DNA of 64,000 bases, taken from assembly GCF_024323335.1 (NCBI RefSeq), contig NC_066579.1:352911400-352975399 (forward strand). Direction: 5' to 3'. Below, piece by piece: positions 47,099 to 59,177 of the stretch. The position numbers and the translations under genes are program-made. Numbering within the stretch: the stretch's first letter is position 1; the number at the start of each line of letters is the position of its first letter. The stretch is from Lathyrus oleraceus. Its lineage: Eukaryota; Streptophyta; Magnoliopsida; Fabales; Fabaceae. The notes under the pieces are model-generated. The model was not told the origin of the DNA. It did no database searches and saw only the letters and a program-made list of their open reading frames with translations.

Positions 47099-47364
47099 AC
47101 CTTAGAGAATGTCATTACATGTTTCAGTAAGGATAATCGGGTCTATATTTGTGGAGCGCTTTTTGGAGATGATGTCCTTCATGAATTTGGCATATATTGG
47201 CATTTGTTCTAGAGCTTCGAAAAACGGAATGTTTATTTCAATTTTCTTAAACATTTCCAAAAACTTCTCAATTTTTTTTCATGTTGATCTTTCTTCTTTT
47301 GTGTCAGAGGGTAAGGGAGTTTGATGATTGGTTTATGAACTTTTTCTTTCTCCTTCACAGGCAT

Positions 47365-48910
47365 TTACACTACTTCTTCATCTTGGTCCTTGGTTTCTTT
47401 GATTTCTAAATCGACCTCTAATAATCCATTTTCTCCCATATTGTTTTCTTCTGGTTCTTCAGTTGACTTACCACTTCTGGTTACTACAGCGCTAACATTG
47501 TTATGCTCACGTTGATTTGTCACTGTACCACTTGGCAAGGTACCTGGAGCTTGAGAATTTGAAGCTAACTGTTGTGCTATCTGACCCATTTGGACTTCGA
47601 GATTTTTTATTGAGGCAGTGGTGTTCTTTTGATTATTTCTAGTCTCTTCTTGGAACTGAATATTGTGAGTGGATAATTTTTCAATGGTAATCTCCCAGAC
47701 TGCCTTTTTAGGTGCTTGTTGTTGCTGCTGTTATTGATATTGAGTTTGATATTGTCCTTGACCCTGTTGCAGAGCATTCCCTCTCTGATATTTCCAGGAA
47801 AATTTAGGATGATTCTTACAACCTGAGTTGTAAGTGTTGGAGTAAGGATTATTCTTCTTTAAGAACTTTATCTATTCAATTTGTTGAGGAGTCGCAAAGC
47901 AATAAACCGTGTGGTGAGGTCCATTACAGATTTCACAAGTAATGGCTTGAGCCGATTGACCTTGAGCTATCTTTTGAGTACCTATATTCATAGATTTTAA
48001 TTTCTTTTCCACTTCGGCAGCGACTGTGTCTTCCAGACGAATTTTATAGCTTCCACTTTTAGATTAATTACCCCTTTAGGCTTGCTTGTACACCTGTCTT
48101 ATAATTCCAGATGCTCATTGGCAGCCACCGCTTCAATAATCCTTTTAATACTGGTGGCTGTTGAGAAATTTGTTGAGCCACCGACTGCTGTATCAATCAA
48201 CTGTTTTGTCTTTATTTTCAGCCTGTTAACAAACATCTGCATTTGTTCAGTCAGATCCATATTATGATTTGGGCAAGCTACTAAGACCCTTTTGAATCTT
48301 TTATAGGAATCTCCCAATGACTTACCATCCTTCTGTTTGAAGTTCAGGATTTCATACCTTTTTCTCAGGAATACTGATGCTAGCAAATACTCATTTAAGA
48401 ATGCAGTTTCCATCTTTTCCCATGATGTGATACTGTCGGCTGGGAGAGAGTTGAACCATTCTTCCGCATCTTCAGCTAAAGTGAACGGAACATTCTCAAC
48501 TTTTTTGTTTCATCAGTATGACCATCAATTTTCAAAGTAGTACTCATGGCCAGAAATATTTGTAGGTGCTTGTTGGCATCTTCATTAACCTTTCCGGTGA
48601 AAAGTTTTCTCTCAAGTTGATTGATTGTGCTAGGATTCAGTTGAAAATTTGTCACATTTACCAGTTGGTTGACAATGGTTAGTCTACCACCCAACGCGTT
48701 TGCACCTACATAGTCACCTAGGAGTCTTTCCGGAGGTGGAGGAGGTGGAATTGGAGGATTATCAGCCATTGGTTCTTCATAGGAATCTAAGTGATCATAT
48801 GAAACTTCTTCTTTGGAATTCACTCTTGCATTCCTGCGTCTCCGGTGAAGGGTTCTCTCGATTTCTACGTCAAAAAGAAATGCAGTCGAGGGCTCTCCTC
48901 GCATACACAA
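47365..48910 (-). pseudogene. gag: Athila E gag, frameshifted
   Basis: Starts MCMRGEPSTAFLFDVEIERT at 48910. The first frame runs to 48476 and includes a proline run and GRLTIVNQLVNVTNFQL. After a frameshift near 48485, 48413-48099 gives METAFLNEYLLASVFL and FKQKDGKSLGDSYKRFKRVL. A zinc-knuckle-like CEICNGPHHTVYC lies near 47930, then a glutamine-rich tract and the frame 47589-47365 with VQMGQIAQQLASNSQ. It is closely related to D's gag. Confidence 0.87.
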
Positions 48911-49008
48911 ATTAGTAAATTAAATTATATAAATGACAGAAAAATAATTTTATTATAGACCAACAAAATTTTAATTGAACTTAAAATTAAGCTCTATATT
49001 TTGGCCGT

Positions 49009-49026
49009 CCCCGGCAACGGCGCCAA
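49009..49026 (-). promoter_or_regulatory. Primer binding site of Athila E
   Basis: Minus strand TGGCGCCGTTGCCGGGGA, six bases after the LTR end; a full 18-base complement to the 3' end of plant tRNA-Asp as I recall it. Confidence 0.92.
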
Positions 49027-49032
49027 AAACTT

Positions 49033-50398
49033 GATCGGAAAAATAGCAAGTGTACTATTTTGCTTGTTATAGTAATAAAAGGGAAATTCCCCTAATTTCG
49101 ATCTCAAGGACTCCAAGTCAATATCGAGTTCAAATTAATTTTCAATAAAACAAAAACTATTGTTGGGGTTTTTTAGATTCAGATATAAAAATAAAGGCAA
49201 CAGAAATTAATACTGTAAAAATAAGGGTTTGCAAGGTAAGAGGAACAATACCAGGGAAGGTGTATGATTTGTCCCTGTAACAACTCTAAGTCACTATTGC
49301 ATCAACAAATATCAATTACTACCAGTTCTTAAGGATATTTTCTCCCAAGTCCTTGGTGAGAAAACCTTTAATCATTCTACCCCAATTTATATGTCCATAG
49401 GCAATTAGGGTGAGGTTAAGCTTTATTATATCAAGAATGCTCTGATTCATACAGAGTATCCCTAGTCCTAAGTGATATCTATTGCAGAGTAACCTTATGA
49501 AAACCTTACCAATGGCGGTCCATCCTAATTGATAACCATAAAACAATCTCGATCGGTCCGAAAGAGAAAGCATTAAACACATCAAAAGATTACCGTAAAA
49601 CTAATATTATAAATGCAATCGTAAACTCATAGTCATTACAATTCTAAATCAGGGACACCATCTAGCATTGGGGGGTTTAGCTACTCATATTGTTCAAAAC
49701 AAATTCAAGATAAAAAATACACATTACAAGTAATTGGATGACTTGGATCTTCAATCGCTTCCGCTCTCCAAATTCCTTGATCTCTGTAATCCTTGATCGT
49801 CTGAAAATTCTATGTTCACCTCGTTCCAAGATGACCTTTTCTCTTGTAGAAACTCTACTAATATAGTGAAAAATCCCTAGTCAAAAGGTGGAAATCTCCA
49901 AAACATCCCTGCAGCTGAAGCCCTGTGAAAAGCCCCAACACGAGAAAAAATATGCGCCTGGGATGACACGGCCCATGTCAGCTGACATGGGTGGCCGTGC
50001 CAGCTCTCTATCCTGCATGACGGGCCGTGTCAGGCTTATGTCTTGGTCTTTCCTGAATTGATTTTCCTTCTACCTGACACGACCCGTGTTAGGTGACACG
50101 GATGGCTGTGTCAGGCCTTCTGTGCCGAGTATTTTCCTTTCCTCAATTTTCGGAACTTCTCACTGTCTCGCATCAAATCCCTTGGATCTTCTACCTGGAC
50201 CTGGAGGACAAAAACACAGACAACCCATGCATAAAATCCCGAAAATTTAAAATAAAATTGAAAACTAATAAAAATGCTAAAATAAGTTATGAAGATGAAA
50301 TTGACTTTAAAGGTACCATAATGCATGCACAGTGTCTCAAATACCTTGGTTTCTTGTTGGCTAAGCAACGAAAACATAGTGAAAATGGTGACCGATCA
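49033..50398 (-). repeat. 5' LTR of Athila E (1366 bp)
   Basis: Sense start TGATCGGTCACC at 50398 and end CGATCA at 49033. Palindromic units lie at 49964-50030 and 50075-50120. It is shorter than the 3' LTR mainly through loss inside these units. Confidence 0.92.
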
Positions 50399-51840
50399 GC
50401 TATGGAAGAAGAACTGAATCAATTCACCAGAAACGATGTTTGGGATCTTGTTCAGAAACCAGAAGGTTTCCATGTCATTGGAACCAGATGGGTCTTCAGA
50501 AATAAGCTGAATGAGAAAGGAGAAGTTGTCAGAAACAAAGCTCGAATAGTAGCACAAGGTTATAGTCCGCAAGAAGGTATAGGCTATACAGAAGCCTTTG
50601 CTCCAGTTTCCAGGTTAGTGTCTATTTGTCTTTTAATTTCTTTTGCAGCCAATCATGACTTCATCCCTTTATCAAATGGATGTTAAGAGTGCATTTCTGA
50701 AGAAGTATATGTGCATCAACCCGTTGGTTTTGAAAGTTCTCAAAATCCTGATTTTGTTTTTTAAATTGAAAAAATATTTATATGGTCTGAAGCAAGCTCC
50801 CAGAGCTTCGTATGATAGACTAAGTAACTTTCTCTTGGAAAATGATTTTACCAGAGGGAAAGTGGACATAACTCTCCTTTGCAAAACCTTCAAGAATGAC
50901 ATTCTGGTTGTGCAAATTCATGTTGATGATATTATTTTTGGTTCTGCTAATGCGTCGTTGTGCAAGGATTTTGCTAAGGCTATGCAGGAAGAATTTGAAA
51001 TGAGTCTGATGGGAGAACTTAAGTTCTTTCTAGGAATCCATATTGATCAAAGGTTAGAAGGAACTTATATTCATCATAGAAAATACACATAGGAGCTTCT
51101 GAAGAAGTTCAACTTATCAGAATGCAAGCAAGCAAAGACTCTAATGCATCCTACATGTATTCTAGAGAAAGAAGAGGTAAGAAGTAAGGTAAATCAGAAG
51201 CTATTCAGAGGTATGATAGGTTCTCTTTTATATCTAATCGCTTCTAGACCTGATATCTTATTCAGTGTCTGCTTATGTGCTCGCTTCCAATAGGATCCTA
51301 GGGAAACTAACTTAGTTGTTGCTAAGAGAATCTTTAGGTATCTGAAAGGTACTACTAACCTTGGTTTATTTTATAGAAAATAAAGTGAATATAAATTAGT
51401 AGGCTATTCTGACGCTGACTATGCTGGAGACAGAATCGAAAGAAAAAGTACTTCTGGAAGTTGCCAATTTCTGGGAAATAACTTGATCTCATAGTCTAGC
51501 AAGAGACAATCAATAATTGCGCTATCAACAACCGAAGCTGGATAATTGCAACTTTTGGATGCAAAACTCAGATACTCTAGATAAAGAGTCAACTGGAAGA
51601 TTAGAAGATATCTAAGAGTAACATTCCTATTCTCTATGATAATACTTCTGCTATTTATCTCTAGGGCTAAGCATATTGAAATAAAACATCACTTTTTACG
51701 TGACTATGTTCAGAAGGGAATATTTCATTTAAAATTCGTTGATACAGACCATCAATGGACTGCTATCTTTATAAAACCCCTTGCTGAAGTTAGATTCGTG
51801 TTCATTCTAAAAAACCTATTTATGAAATTATGTCCAGAAT
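50399..51840 (+). pseudogene. rt: Copia C reverse transcriptase and RNase H
   Basis: From MEEELNQFTRNDVWDLV at 50403: GTRWVFRNKLNEKGEVVRNK, VAQGYSPQEGIGYTEAFAPV, then a frameshift near 50650, YQMDVKSAFL, YGLKQAPRASYDRLS, IHVDDIIFGSAN (RT centre) and GELKFFLGIHI. RNase H follows: ASRPDILFSVCLCARFQ, RIFRYLKGTTNLGLFY, GYSDADYAGDRIERKSTSG and a final frame ending KPLAEVRFVFI near 51840. There are many stops. This is RVT_2-type RT, confirming copia. Confidence 0.9.
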
Positions 51841-52167
51841 GAAAAGATGTATTTCATAATGTCAAAGTCTTAATAACTCTAGATTAGATTATAAGATTGT
51901 TATTCTTTCTGACTCTGAAACATGAGCTTTATGAAGTAAGGAAGTTTTCATGAATCAGAAAGATTCCAATCAGAAGAAATCTTATCGATTTGTTTTCTGA
52001 TTCTAAAAAGTCGTTGCGTTAAATGGTTGTCTTATCGGTTGATCTCATGTGGTTCTTAGTGGCAACAGTTGTCCCACTTCCTGAGCATGTGTGATAAAAG
52101 TATGACACATTGGGTTTATCAGTTCTTGGAATTAGGTTTAAACTCTTACGCTTTCCCATATGGCTGC
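51841..52167 (+). other. Copia C 3' untranslated remnant
   Basis: Non-coding, AT-rich tail after RNase H, cut at 52167 by the start of Ogre F's LTR. The copia polypurine tract and 3' LTR are not reached. Confidence 0.7.
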
Positions 52168-55100
52168 TGTAAGACCCCAATTTTGACCCTAAGATCCCTC
52201 ATGCACTTTCATAATAAGCATTAGCATTGGGATCATACCTTGGCATCCTCCTTACCCCTCTTTCATTGGTTTTGTTTTGGGAGAGATCACCAAGCACTTT
52301 GTGATTGTATCATACTTGTATATTATCATTTTACTAAGCAAAATACCAAAAATATGTCTTTGCATTTGCCTAACTCTTTTGTAGGTAGGGCATGATCTCC
52401 ATTGATCTATCAAGTTCACATATAGGGTTTGAGACCCCCATGACAAAGAGCACAACCATTAAATTGATACAATAATGGTTATGGGCATCATATATGAGTT
52501 CCATTTATTCCTACATGTTATATTGATCAAGTTTTCTTCAAGAGTTTGAGGGTGATTTGCCTTGGAAACCCTAGTTTGACTGGATATCTTGAGTAACTTC
52601 TCCAACAAGCTATCTCACCAATTGATCAAATTTCTCAAGGGACACTTCAAAATTAATCATCTTATGCATATATTATCTACCATGAGCCGAGAAAGACAAG
52701 AGAATTTAAGGTTAGCAAGTTGGTTGATGGTGGTTAGCCAGATGAATTCATCTGATCAAAATTGGGCCTCCCTAGACCCTATCTCCTACAATTTTCACCA
52801 TATGAAAATGATTCCAATATAAAACTTACTCTAAATTAAATTCCAAACAACTTTGGTGTTGAGACCTAGACCTAGTTTTGCTTGGAAAATCACTTTCTAT
52901 GTTGAAACATTATAGGTCATTTTGTATAAACCCTAATTTGAAAGTCAACTTCCCAAGGCCATAACTTGCTCGATTTTTATGAGATGAAATATTTCCAAGT
53001 TGCAAAATCAAATTAAACATGTCTACTTCAACTTTGATGTTTGGAGTGAGAGCTAACTCAACTTTTTTGAGCATGTGATATGAGGCTACATGATAGGTCA
53101 CTTTTGACCTATACCATTGAACAAGTGATTTTTCCAAACTTGAAAAATGCATAACTCTATCATTTAAAATCCAAATGACATGAAATTTGTTACCAATTCG
53201 AAGGTCTTTGAAATGGCTACAACTTTGATGAAGACACGTTTTTCATTTGAAACTTACATAAAAAGTTAAGCAAGGTGGAATATTGAGATATATGGCTTGA
53301 CACTTAGAAAAATTTTCAACATGTTGAAATTTCCAAACATCCACCTCAAAATTCATCATGATACAAGTTCCAACTGGAAAAATGTTGAACATGAAAGTTG
53401 TTCCTCTTGATCTAACCTTTCCAAAAAGTCCAAGTTCATCCATTTTGGACACGAATTGCTAGGGCTGCGCATGTCATGAACATGGTATCATCATTTGGCA
53501 AAGATCAAACTCCAAATCTTCACACACACTTGACTTGCAATCCAAGTTAATTCCAGACTCTCTCACACTCATTTTTGGACCTTAAGAAATGATCTCATGA
53601 GCCTGTACACTCCCATGCACCCTTGCATCATCAATTTCCAATTTTGGAAAGTGAATTTGAAGGTGTAAATATCATGAGCTGCATCTATAAATAGAGCCCT
53701 CTAGCATCAGAACTGAAGACACATTCGCGCCAGCTTTGATCCCAAACCTCTAACCCTTCCATTTGAAAGGATAATCATGAGAATTTCATTTGAAATTAAG
53801 TTTGAATTCTCACTGTTTTGAGATTCAAAACTCTAGGGATCCAAGACCTTTTGTGCATTCCATTCTACTTCTACAAGCATTCTGAGTGAGATCAAGCACA
53901 AGTCAAAGCAAGAACAATTGAATCCAGACCTACATTGAAGGTATTTTCCAGAAATTTTCTTCTCTTCGATTCGCTCTCAATCTTGCTCAATTCTCTTGAT
54001 TTTTTGGTTGTCTGAACTCCTACCAATGTAGGCAAGAAGATTGAGTTACTTAGAGGTCAAATCGAAGCAACTCAGTTGACACACCTCAAAATTCAACTCC
54101 TCATATCTTTCAATATATGTGGAGTTAGTTAAAATTGAGGTCAGATTCATGCTCTACGCCATTTTTTCTTTCAGATCATGTCCTCCTTTTTTATTTTGGT
54201 GATGGTTGAGGGTGGACCAGTCCGGTGAGGTCCACCGGAGAAGAAGACCGGGGCTATAGCTCCGACCATGCGCTGGCATGTCTTCCAGCCATATGATCTT
54301 TTTATTTTGTTCTAATCTCACGCGTCCATTGTGATTACCAAGTGTGTGGCGGGCTGACTCGCGTGTATCATGGAACATGTGTTCTAGGCCACTTGATCTG
54401 CCACCTCAATTAATGAGGGAGATCAAGTGGCTCATGTTTTTTTGGTTATTTTCTGATTTTCTTTTATTCCTTTTATTTTCATTAATTCATATTAATTTTA
54501 ATATTGATCCAAAAAATATGAGAGTTTCACCAAAAAGTTTGAAATATTTTCCTCTTTCATATTCTGAATTAAAATTATTTTTTGGATCATTATTAATATT
54601 TTTCATGATTTAATTGATTTTTCATTTTTTTAATGGTTTAAAAATACTTTTATGTCTTTTAAAAATCTGAAAAATTTTCTCCAAGGTCCTTTGACCTTGT
54701 TTGACCTATGATAAATCTCATAGCCATTTATTTGGTGTTTTGATGAGGTTTTAGGAATTTGACAGACCATATTTAATTTAAATGTATTATTTTAGTATTT
54801 TTAATTGGAATAAATGCCAAATAAATTTGTTGACCAATTGTGATGACTTGTTGGTGTTTAACTCTTGTTGTTGGACCTTGATCAAGGTTGATTTGACTTT
54901 GTCAAATTAATATCATTGGATTTAGGGGATTGATGGAATGTACATTCCATCTCCCAAAATGAATGAAAGATATTAATTTTATAAAAGTCCTCCTTTGATC
55001 AATTTGAGATTTTATCTATTCCCCTCCCACTTCATCTCATTCCACTTCTTTATGCATTCGTCTCATTTGGCCTATGATATCTCAAAGTCATAATGCTAGT

Positions 55101-55254
55101 TGATTGAAAAATTAACATGAGTATGGATGAGATTAGGCCACACCTTTTGCATATTCTTTTTGTGCGTGGTATGTTTCATGAGCATAGTTCATAATACTAT
55201 GTCTCTAACATGCATTAACACCAAAATTCTATTGCCCGACCTCAAATAGTTATG

Positions 55255-55300
55255 ACTTCTACATAAGTCCAATTACGATTGCTTAACATATCGCTAAATT
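55255..55300 (+). promoter_or_regulatory. Conserved 46-bp Ogre LTR block (F)
   Basis: Begins ACTTCTACATAAG and ends TCGCTAAATT. It differs at 5 of 46 positions from B and 2 of 46 from the truncated Ogre, while flanking LTR DNA is far more divergent. Confidence 0.7.
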
Positions 55301-56649
55301 TGTGACATAAAAGGCATAGCATTCTAGTTAGTGAGATTGTAAGTCTCCCCTGTTTCATGGTATTGTGTGGAAACTTGGTTTTTTTCCCTTCCTTTGGAAG
55401 ATGTCTTGGTTCAAGGATCCATGCCTGTGATAAGTGGTTTGAGTGTTCTCCAAAGAATGTCTAAAAATGAAAAGCAAAAACAAAACAATACTAACTTCTA
55501 ACTTATTAACTACTAACTTTTAATTTCAAGCCATTTACTTTAATGTCATTTAATTCTAGCTTTTATACATTTGCCATTGTTCATATCATTCTAATTGTTT
55601 ATGTTAATACAATTTTCACTTTGTCCATTTGAACCATATTGCGTGATATATTTTATTTGTCTGTACTTGGCTCGTTTGTGTGGTCTTTGACCATTAATGT
55701 ACATAATAACAACAAAGAACCCTAAAAAACTTTTGTGTGGACCGTTGGCTTGATCTTGGACAAATCGACTTAGAATTTAGGCAACATTCCTATGCTAAAG
55801 GACTTGGCCAATGCCAACTTATGGAGAAACCAAGTGCTTGTAATTTAAAACTTCATCTGATACATGATTCAAGATCTCTCTAAGTTCATCTGCAACATGA
55901 TCATTGGGAAGCTGTTATTTTGAACCTGTGACTTGTGGAATTCATCTGTTACATAGGCTAATTTGAAGAAGATTGTGGAATGGATAAGCTTGGATGTGTC
56001 CATCTTTATTTGATGCCTTTCTCTTCAAGATAATATAATTGTGCATTTGTGTGTTGCTTGATTCTAAAAGTCCAAGGGAATTCTGGGTTTCTATTGACAT
56101 TCTTGTCTATTGGATTGCTACCCACTTGGTCAGATCTTTTCAACTCTAAACTTTTAATTTTATATATAGGATAGTCTCTTCATCTTCTCCCCATTTCTTT
56201 AATTTCAAAATATCTCCCTCCCTTTTCAAAAACCTTCTTTGATTGAACTTATTTTGTTCTAAACTTTGACCATTTTGCAAAAAGATAGAAACTTTGGCCT
56301 TATGCCATTGCATTTTCAAACTTCTTTTCTTAAATCAAACTTGTAAATAAACTTAACTATACTTGACTTAAACTTTTAAAAAAGCAAAAAAGAACTAACT
56401 CATTCAAACCATTTTTAGGCCTTTATGCCTCTCAAACTTAATTTTTGTTAAAAGCAATGCATCCACTTTGAAATTTGTATCATGCACTACGAGGGTTTGA
56501 TCCCTCATTTTTAAGTTGGTACGTAGGCACAAGACCAAAGGTCTTGCCAAACACAAAAATATAATTAATGAATTCTTTTCTCACCCCCACATTCTATTTG
56601 TTTGTAAACATCACTTTATACCAAGTACATATGCACACAAAATGGGCTC

Positions 56650-56665
56650 CCTAGGAGTACCTAGG
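56650..56665 (+). promoter_or_regulatory. AGTA-loop hairpin in Ogre F LTR
   Basis: CCTAGG-AGTA-CCTAGG, about 213 bp before the LTR end, followed by GGGTGATAACACTTTCCC. Confidence 0.75.
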
Positions 56666-56888
56666 ACACTTTGGGTGATAACACTTTCCCTCTGTGTAAC
56701 CAACCCCCTTACCTATAATCTCTGACATTTTATTAGTTTTGATTTTAAAACTTCTTACTTTTGGGTTTTGTTCGTACTTTTTCCCTTTTCCCTTGGAAAC
56801 AATAAAAGCGCGGTGGCGACTCTTGTTATTTGGTCTCTAGCTTATCCATAGCTTGATGATCATGAATTTACCGCTACAGAAAATTAAG

Positions 56889-56906
56889 TGGCGACTCTGT
56901 TGGGGA
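56889..56906 (+). promoter_or_regulatory. Primer binding site of Ogre F
   Basis: TGGCGACTCTGTTGGGGA, ten bases after the LTR end; the same tRNA type as Ogre A. Confidence 0.9.
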
Positions 56907-57749
56907 GTAGTCTCCAGTGGGTTTAGCCTACTTTTTGTGTATATATTTGTATATATGTGATGTTTGTATATATGTATGTGTGATATAATCTGCTTGTTGT
57001 GCTTGGTGATCTCTGAGTGGTGAGATAAGTTCTAACCCGAACTTGAGTGCAATTAAGATAGGAGGATGGTATAGTCATGTTCAACTTGTGTGGAGTAGTC
57101 CTTAACAAGTTGGCTTGAGACCCATCCGCTAAGTGGAGACTCTTTTGGATTTGGAAATGTCACACAAGTATTTGTGGTTAGGCATTACTATCTCTAATTT
57201 GGGTCTGAGAAGCTGAGGACCGTAGAACATTTACCCCCTCTTGGCCTATTTTAGGACGTAGTGCGAAAAATGTTCAAGTGTAGACTTGATAACAGTTGTT
57301 ACACGATACTACACTCAGGCGAGTTTCTCTTGAGAATATTATGGGTCGATGAGTCATTCATCTTAACCTGTAATATCCGATAGATGGAATTAAGACTCTG
57401 GGAACTTTTTAGAACATGATCTACAGGTTTTTATCCTTAGTTCACTCCTTTGGGATGGTTCTTACCCAGACTCCATGCTCGTGACTTGCAACAAACCCTT
57501 GATTCTTGGTTGATCCAATCAAGTCTTGTCAATATCAAGGAACTTGGATGTTGATAAGGTGTAAACCGTAATCCACCAAAATGGATTATTGATCTTGACA
57601 ATGACTTGATTCATCCCTTGACCTTTGTTTTCCTTGTGTGTGATCCCTTATTTGTGATTGTTGCATTCATGCATTCATGCGCATCATAACATTCATCACA
57701 CGAAAATTTCAAGGAACTGAGGTATCATTTGCAAATATTTTTCAGACCA
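56907..57749 (+). other. Ogre F leader
   Basis: About 840 bp with no coding signal between PBS and ORF1; comparable in length to A's leader. The frame opening at 57677 only becomes homologous to Ogre ORF1 from the ATG at 57750. Confidence 0.6.
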
Positions 57750-59177
57750 TGGAGTATGGACGAAGGAACACTAAGAAGTACAGTTTCAGATGCCCCGACT
57801 TGAAAGAGTTAAGGAACCTAGCATCTTTTGTATTAGACCCATTGGACACCAAACAACGTCATGGGAAGTTATTGTCTATCCTTTCTGCTGATATGGTTGA
57901 AGGACTTTTGAGTGTGCTAGTGCAGTTCTATGATCCTCTCTGTCGTTGTTTCACTTTCCCATATTTTCAGCTTGTGCCTACGTTGGAGGAGATTCCCCGA
58001 TCTAGTATTATTACTGAAGCTCTTCACTTGAAGAAGTCTGAGATAGAGGCTCATTGGGTGAAGAAAGGAGGGTTATTTGGGTTGCCATCTGATTTCCTCA
58101 TCAAGGAAGCTACGCGACTAACTTACTACCTACTCGCTACGTAAGCTACTAACTTGCTTTTGCTCAAGCCGGTAGTGAGGATGCTTTTGAAGCTATCTTT
58201 GTGTTGCTCATTTATGGATTAGCTTTGTTCCCTAACATTGACGGTTTTGTTGATGTTAACGCCATTGGACTTTTCTTGATTGGGAATCCAGTGCCGATTT
58301 GTTGGGTGATTTGGATTTCTCTTTGCATCTAAGGAATTCTAAGGGTGGTGGAACTATTGTCTGTTGCATTCCTATTATGTACAAGTGGTTTATTTCACAC
58401 TTGCCTTAGCCACATGCTTTTGTGGAGAACAAATAATGTCTAAGGTGGTCTCAGAGACTTATGTCTCTCACTAATGATGATATAGTTTGGTATGATCCGT
58501 CTTTAAGCAGTTTGAAGATTATTGATAGCTGTGGTGAATTCTCTAATGTGCCTCTCATTGGTACACAAGGAGGAATTAACTACAACCCTGCTTTGGCTCG
58601 TCGTCAACTTGGGTTCCCCTTGAGAGACAAACCTCATAACACTTTGTTAGAAGGTCTTTTCTATCAAGAGGGTAAAGATCCCCAACATTTGAAGCAGAAG
58701 ATTGTGCATGCTTGGCATAATGTGCATAGGAAGGGAAGATCCGAGCTTGGCCCGTGAAATTGTGTAGCTTTGGAAGCTTACACTCTTTGGGTGAAAAAGA
58801 GAGCTTTGGAGTTGAAGATGCCTTATCCTTGTGAAAGACCTATCTCTATGGTTGCGTTTGAGCCATTAACTCTCCCTAACCAAGATGTAGAGGAGTTGGA
58901 AGACGCGCTCATCAAGATGAAGCAAGAGAAGGACATATGGGAAGAGCGTTTACGTGTTTTGAGCAAGAAGCATGAAGAGTTGTAGTTGGAGTCTAAGGAC
59001 AAAGATGCACTTATTAAGCTACTTGAAGACCGAGTGACGAAGAGACAGAGAGAGCCAGAGGTTTCATCTTCTAGCACGCCTCATCCTTTCGTTGCTTGGA
59101 AGAAGATTGTTGATCAGCTTGTCCTCGAGAAGACTCAGATGAAAGCTTCTTTTGAGACCGAGATCCGTCGCATTTGA
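57750..59177 (+). pseudogene. Ogre F ORF1 remnant (DUF7745-like)
   Basis: Begins MEYGRRNTKKYSFRCPDLKE and continues with LVQFYDPLCRCFTF, QLVPTLEE and TEALHLKKSEIEAH, then a frameshift; LLIYGLALFPNIDGFVDVNA near 58205; the frame 58461-58757 with NVPLIGTQGGINYNPALA and RRQLGFPLRDKP; and 58770-59177 with WVKKRALELKMPYPCERP and a coiled-coil tail interrupted by a stop at 58984. About 22 residues present in A are missing after PTLEE, without a frame change. Function unknown. Confidence 0.85.

Larger units (their letters stand above)
38783..50398 (-). mobile_element. Athila-type element E, full length (11.6 kb)
   Basis: Minus strand, with both LTRs (38783-40229 and 49033-50398), tRNA-Asp PBS, gag, protease, RT, RNase H, integrase, an Athila-type extra ORF and a long 3' UTR. 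It is flanked by a perfect 5-bp target duplication GCTAT (38778-38782 and 50399-50403). Coding regions are frameshifted in several places, so it is no longer autonomous. Insertion was into copia C. Confidence 0.94.
22563..52167 (+). mobile_element. SIRE/Maximus-type Ty1/copia element C, split three times
   Basis: Plus-strand pieces: 22563-25360 (5' LTR, PBS, gag), 36981-38782 (protease, integrase) and 50399-52167 (RT, RNase H, start of 3' region). The intervening blocks are Athila D and E; Ogre F interrupts the 3' end. Gag motifs (PPIFDGEKFDYWKD, LWDLVVDGY, HHKARTILLNAIS) are those of legume SIRE/Maximus elements. The order INT then RT is copia-type. About 6.4 kb is present; the 3' LTR must lie beyond F outside the window. 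Confidence 0.9.
52168..56878 (+). repeat. 5' LTR of Ogre F (4711 bp)
   Basis: Starts TGTAAGACCCC and ends TACCGCTACA, ten bases before the PBS. It contains the 46-bp block (55255-55300), the AGTA hairpin (56650-56665), AATAAA at 56801 and a PBS copy TGGCGACTCT at 56814-56823. No coding sequence; the frames at 52589-52822 and 54344-54613 are unsupported. Confidence 0.9.

Noticed and set aside
54344..54613. Hydrophobic 89-residue frame suggesting a membrane peptide
   Set aside because: T-rich LTR DNA gives Phe/Leu-rich frames by composition alone; nothing else supports a gene.
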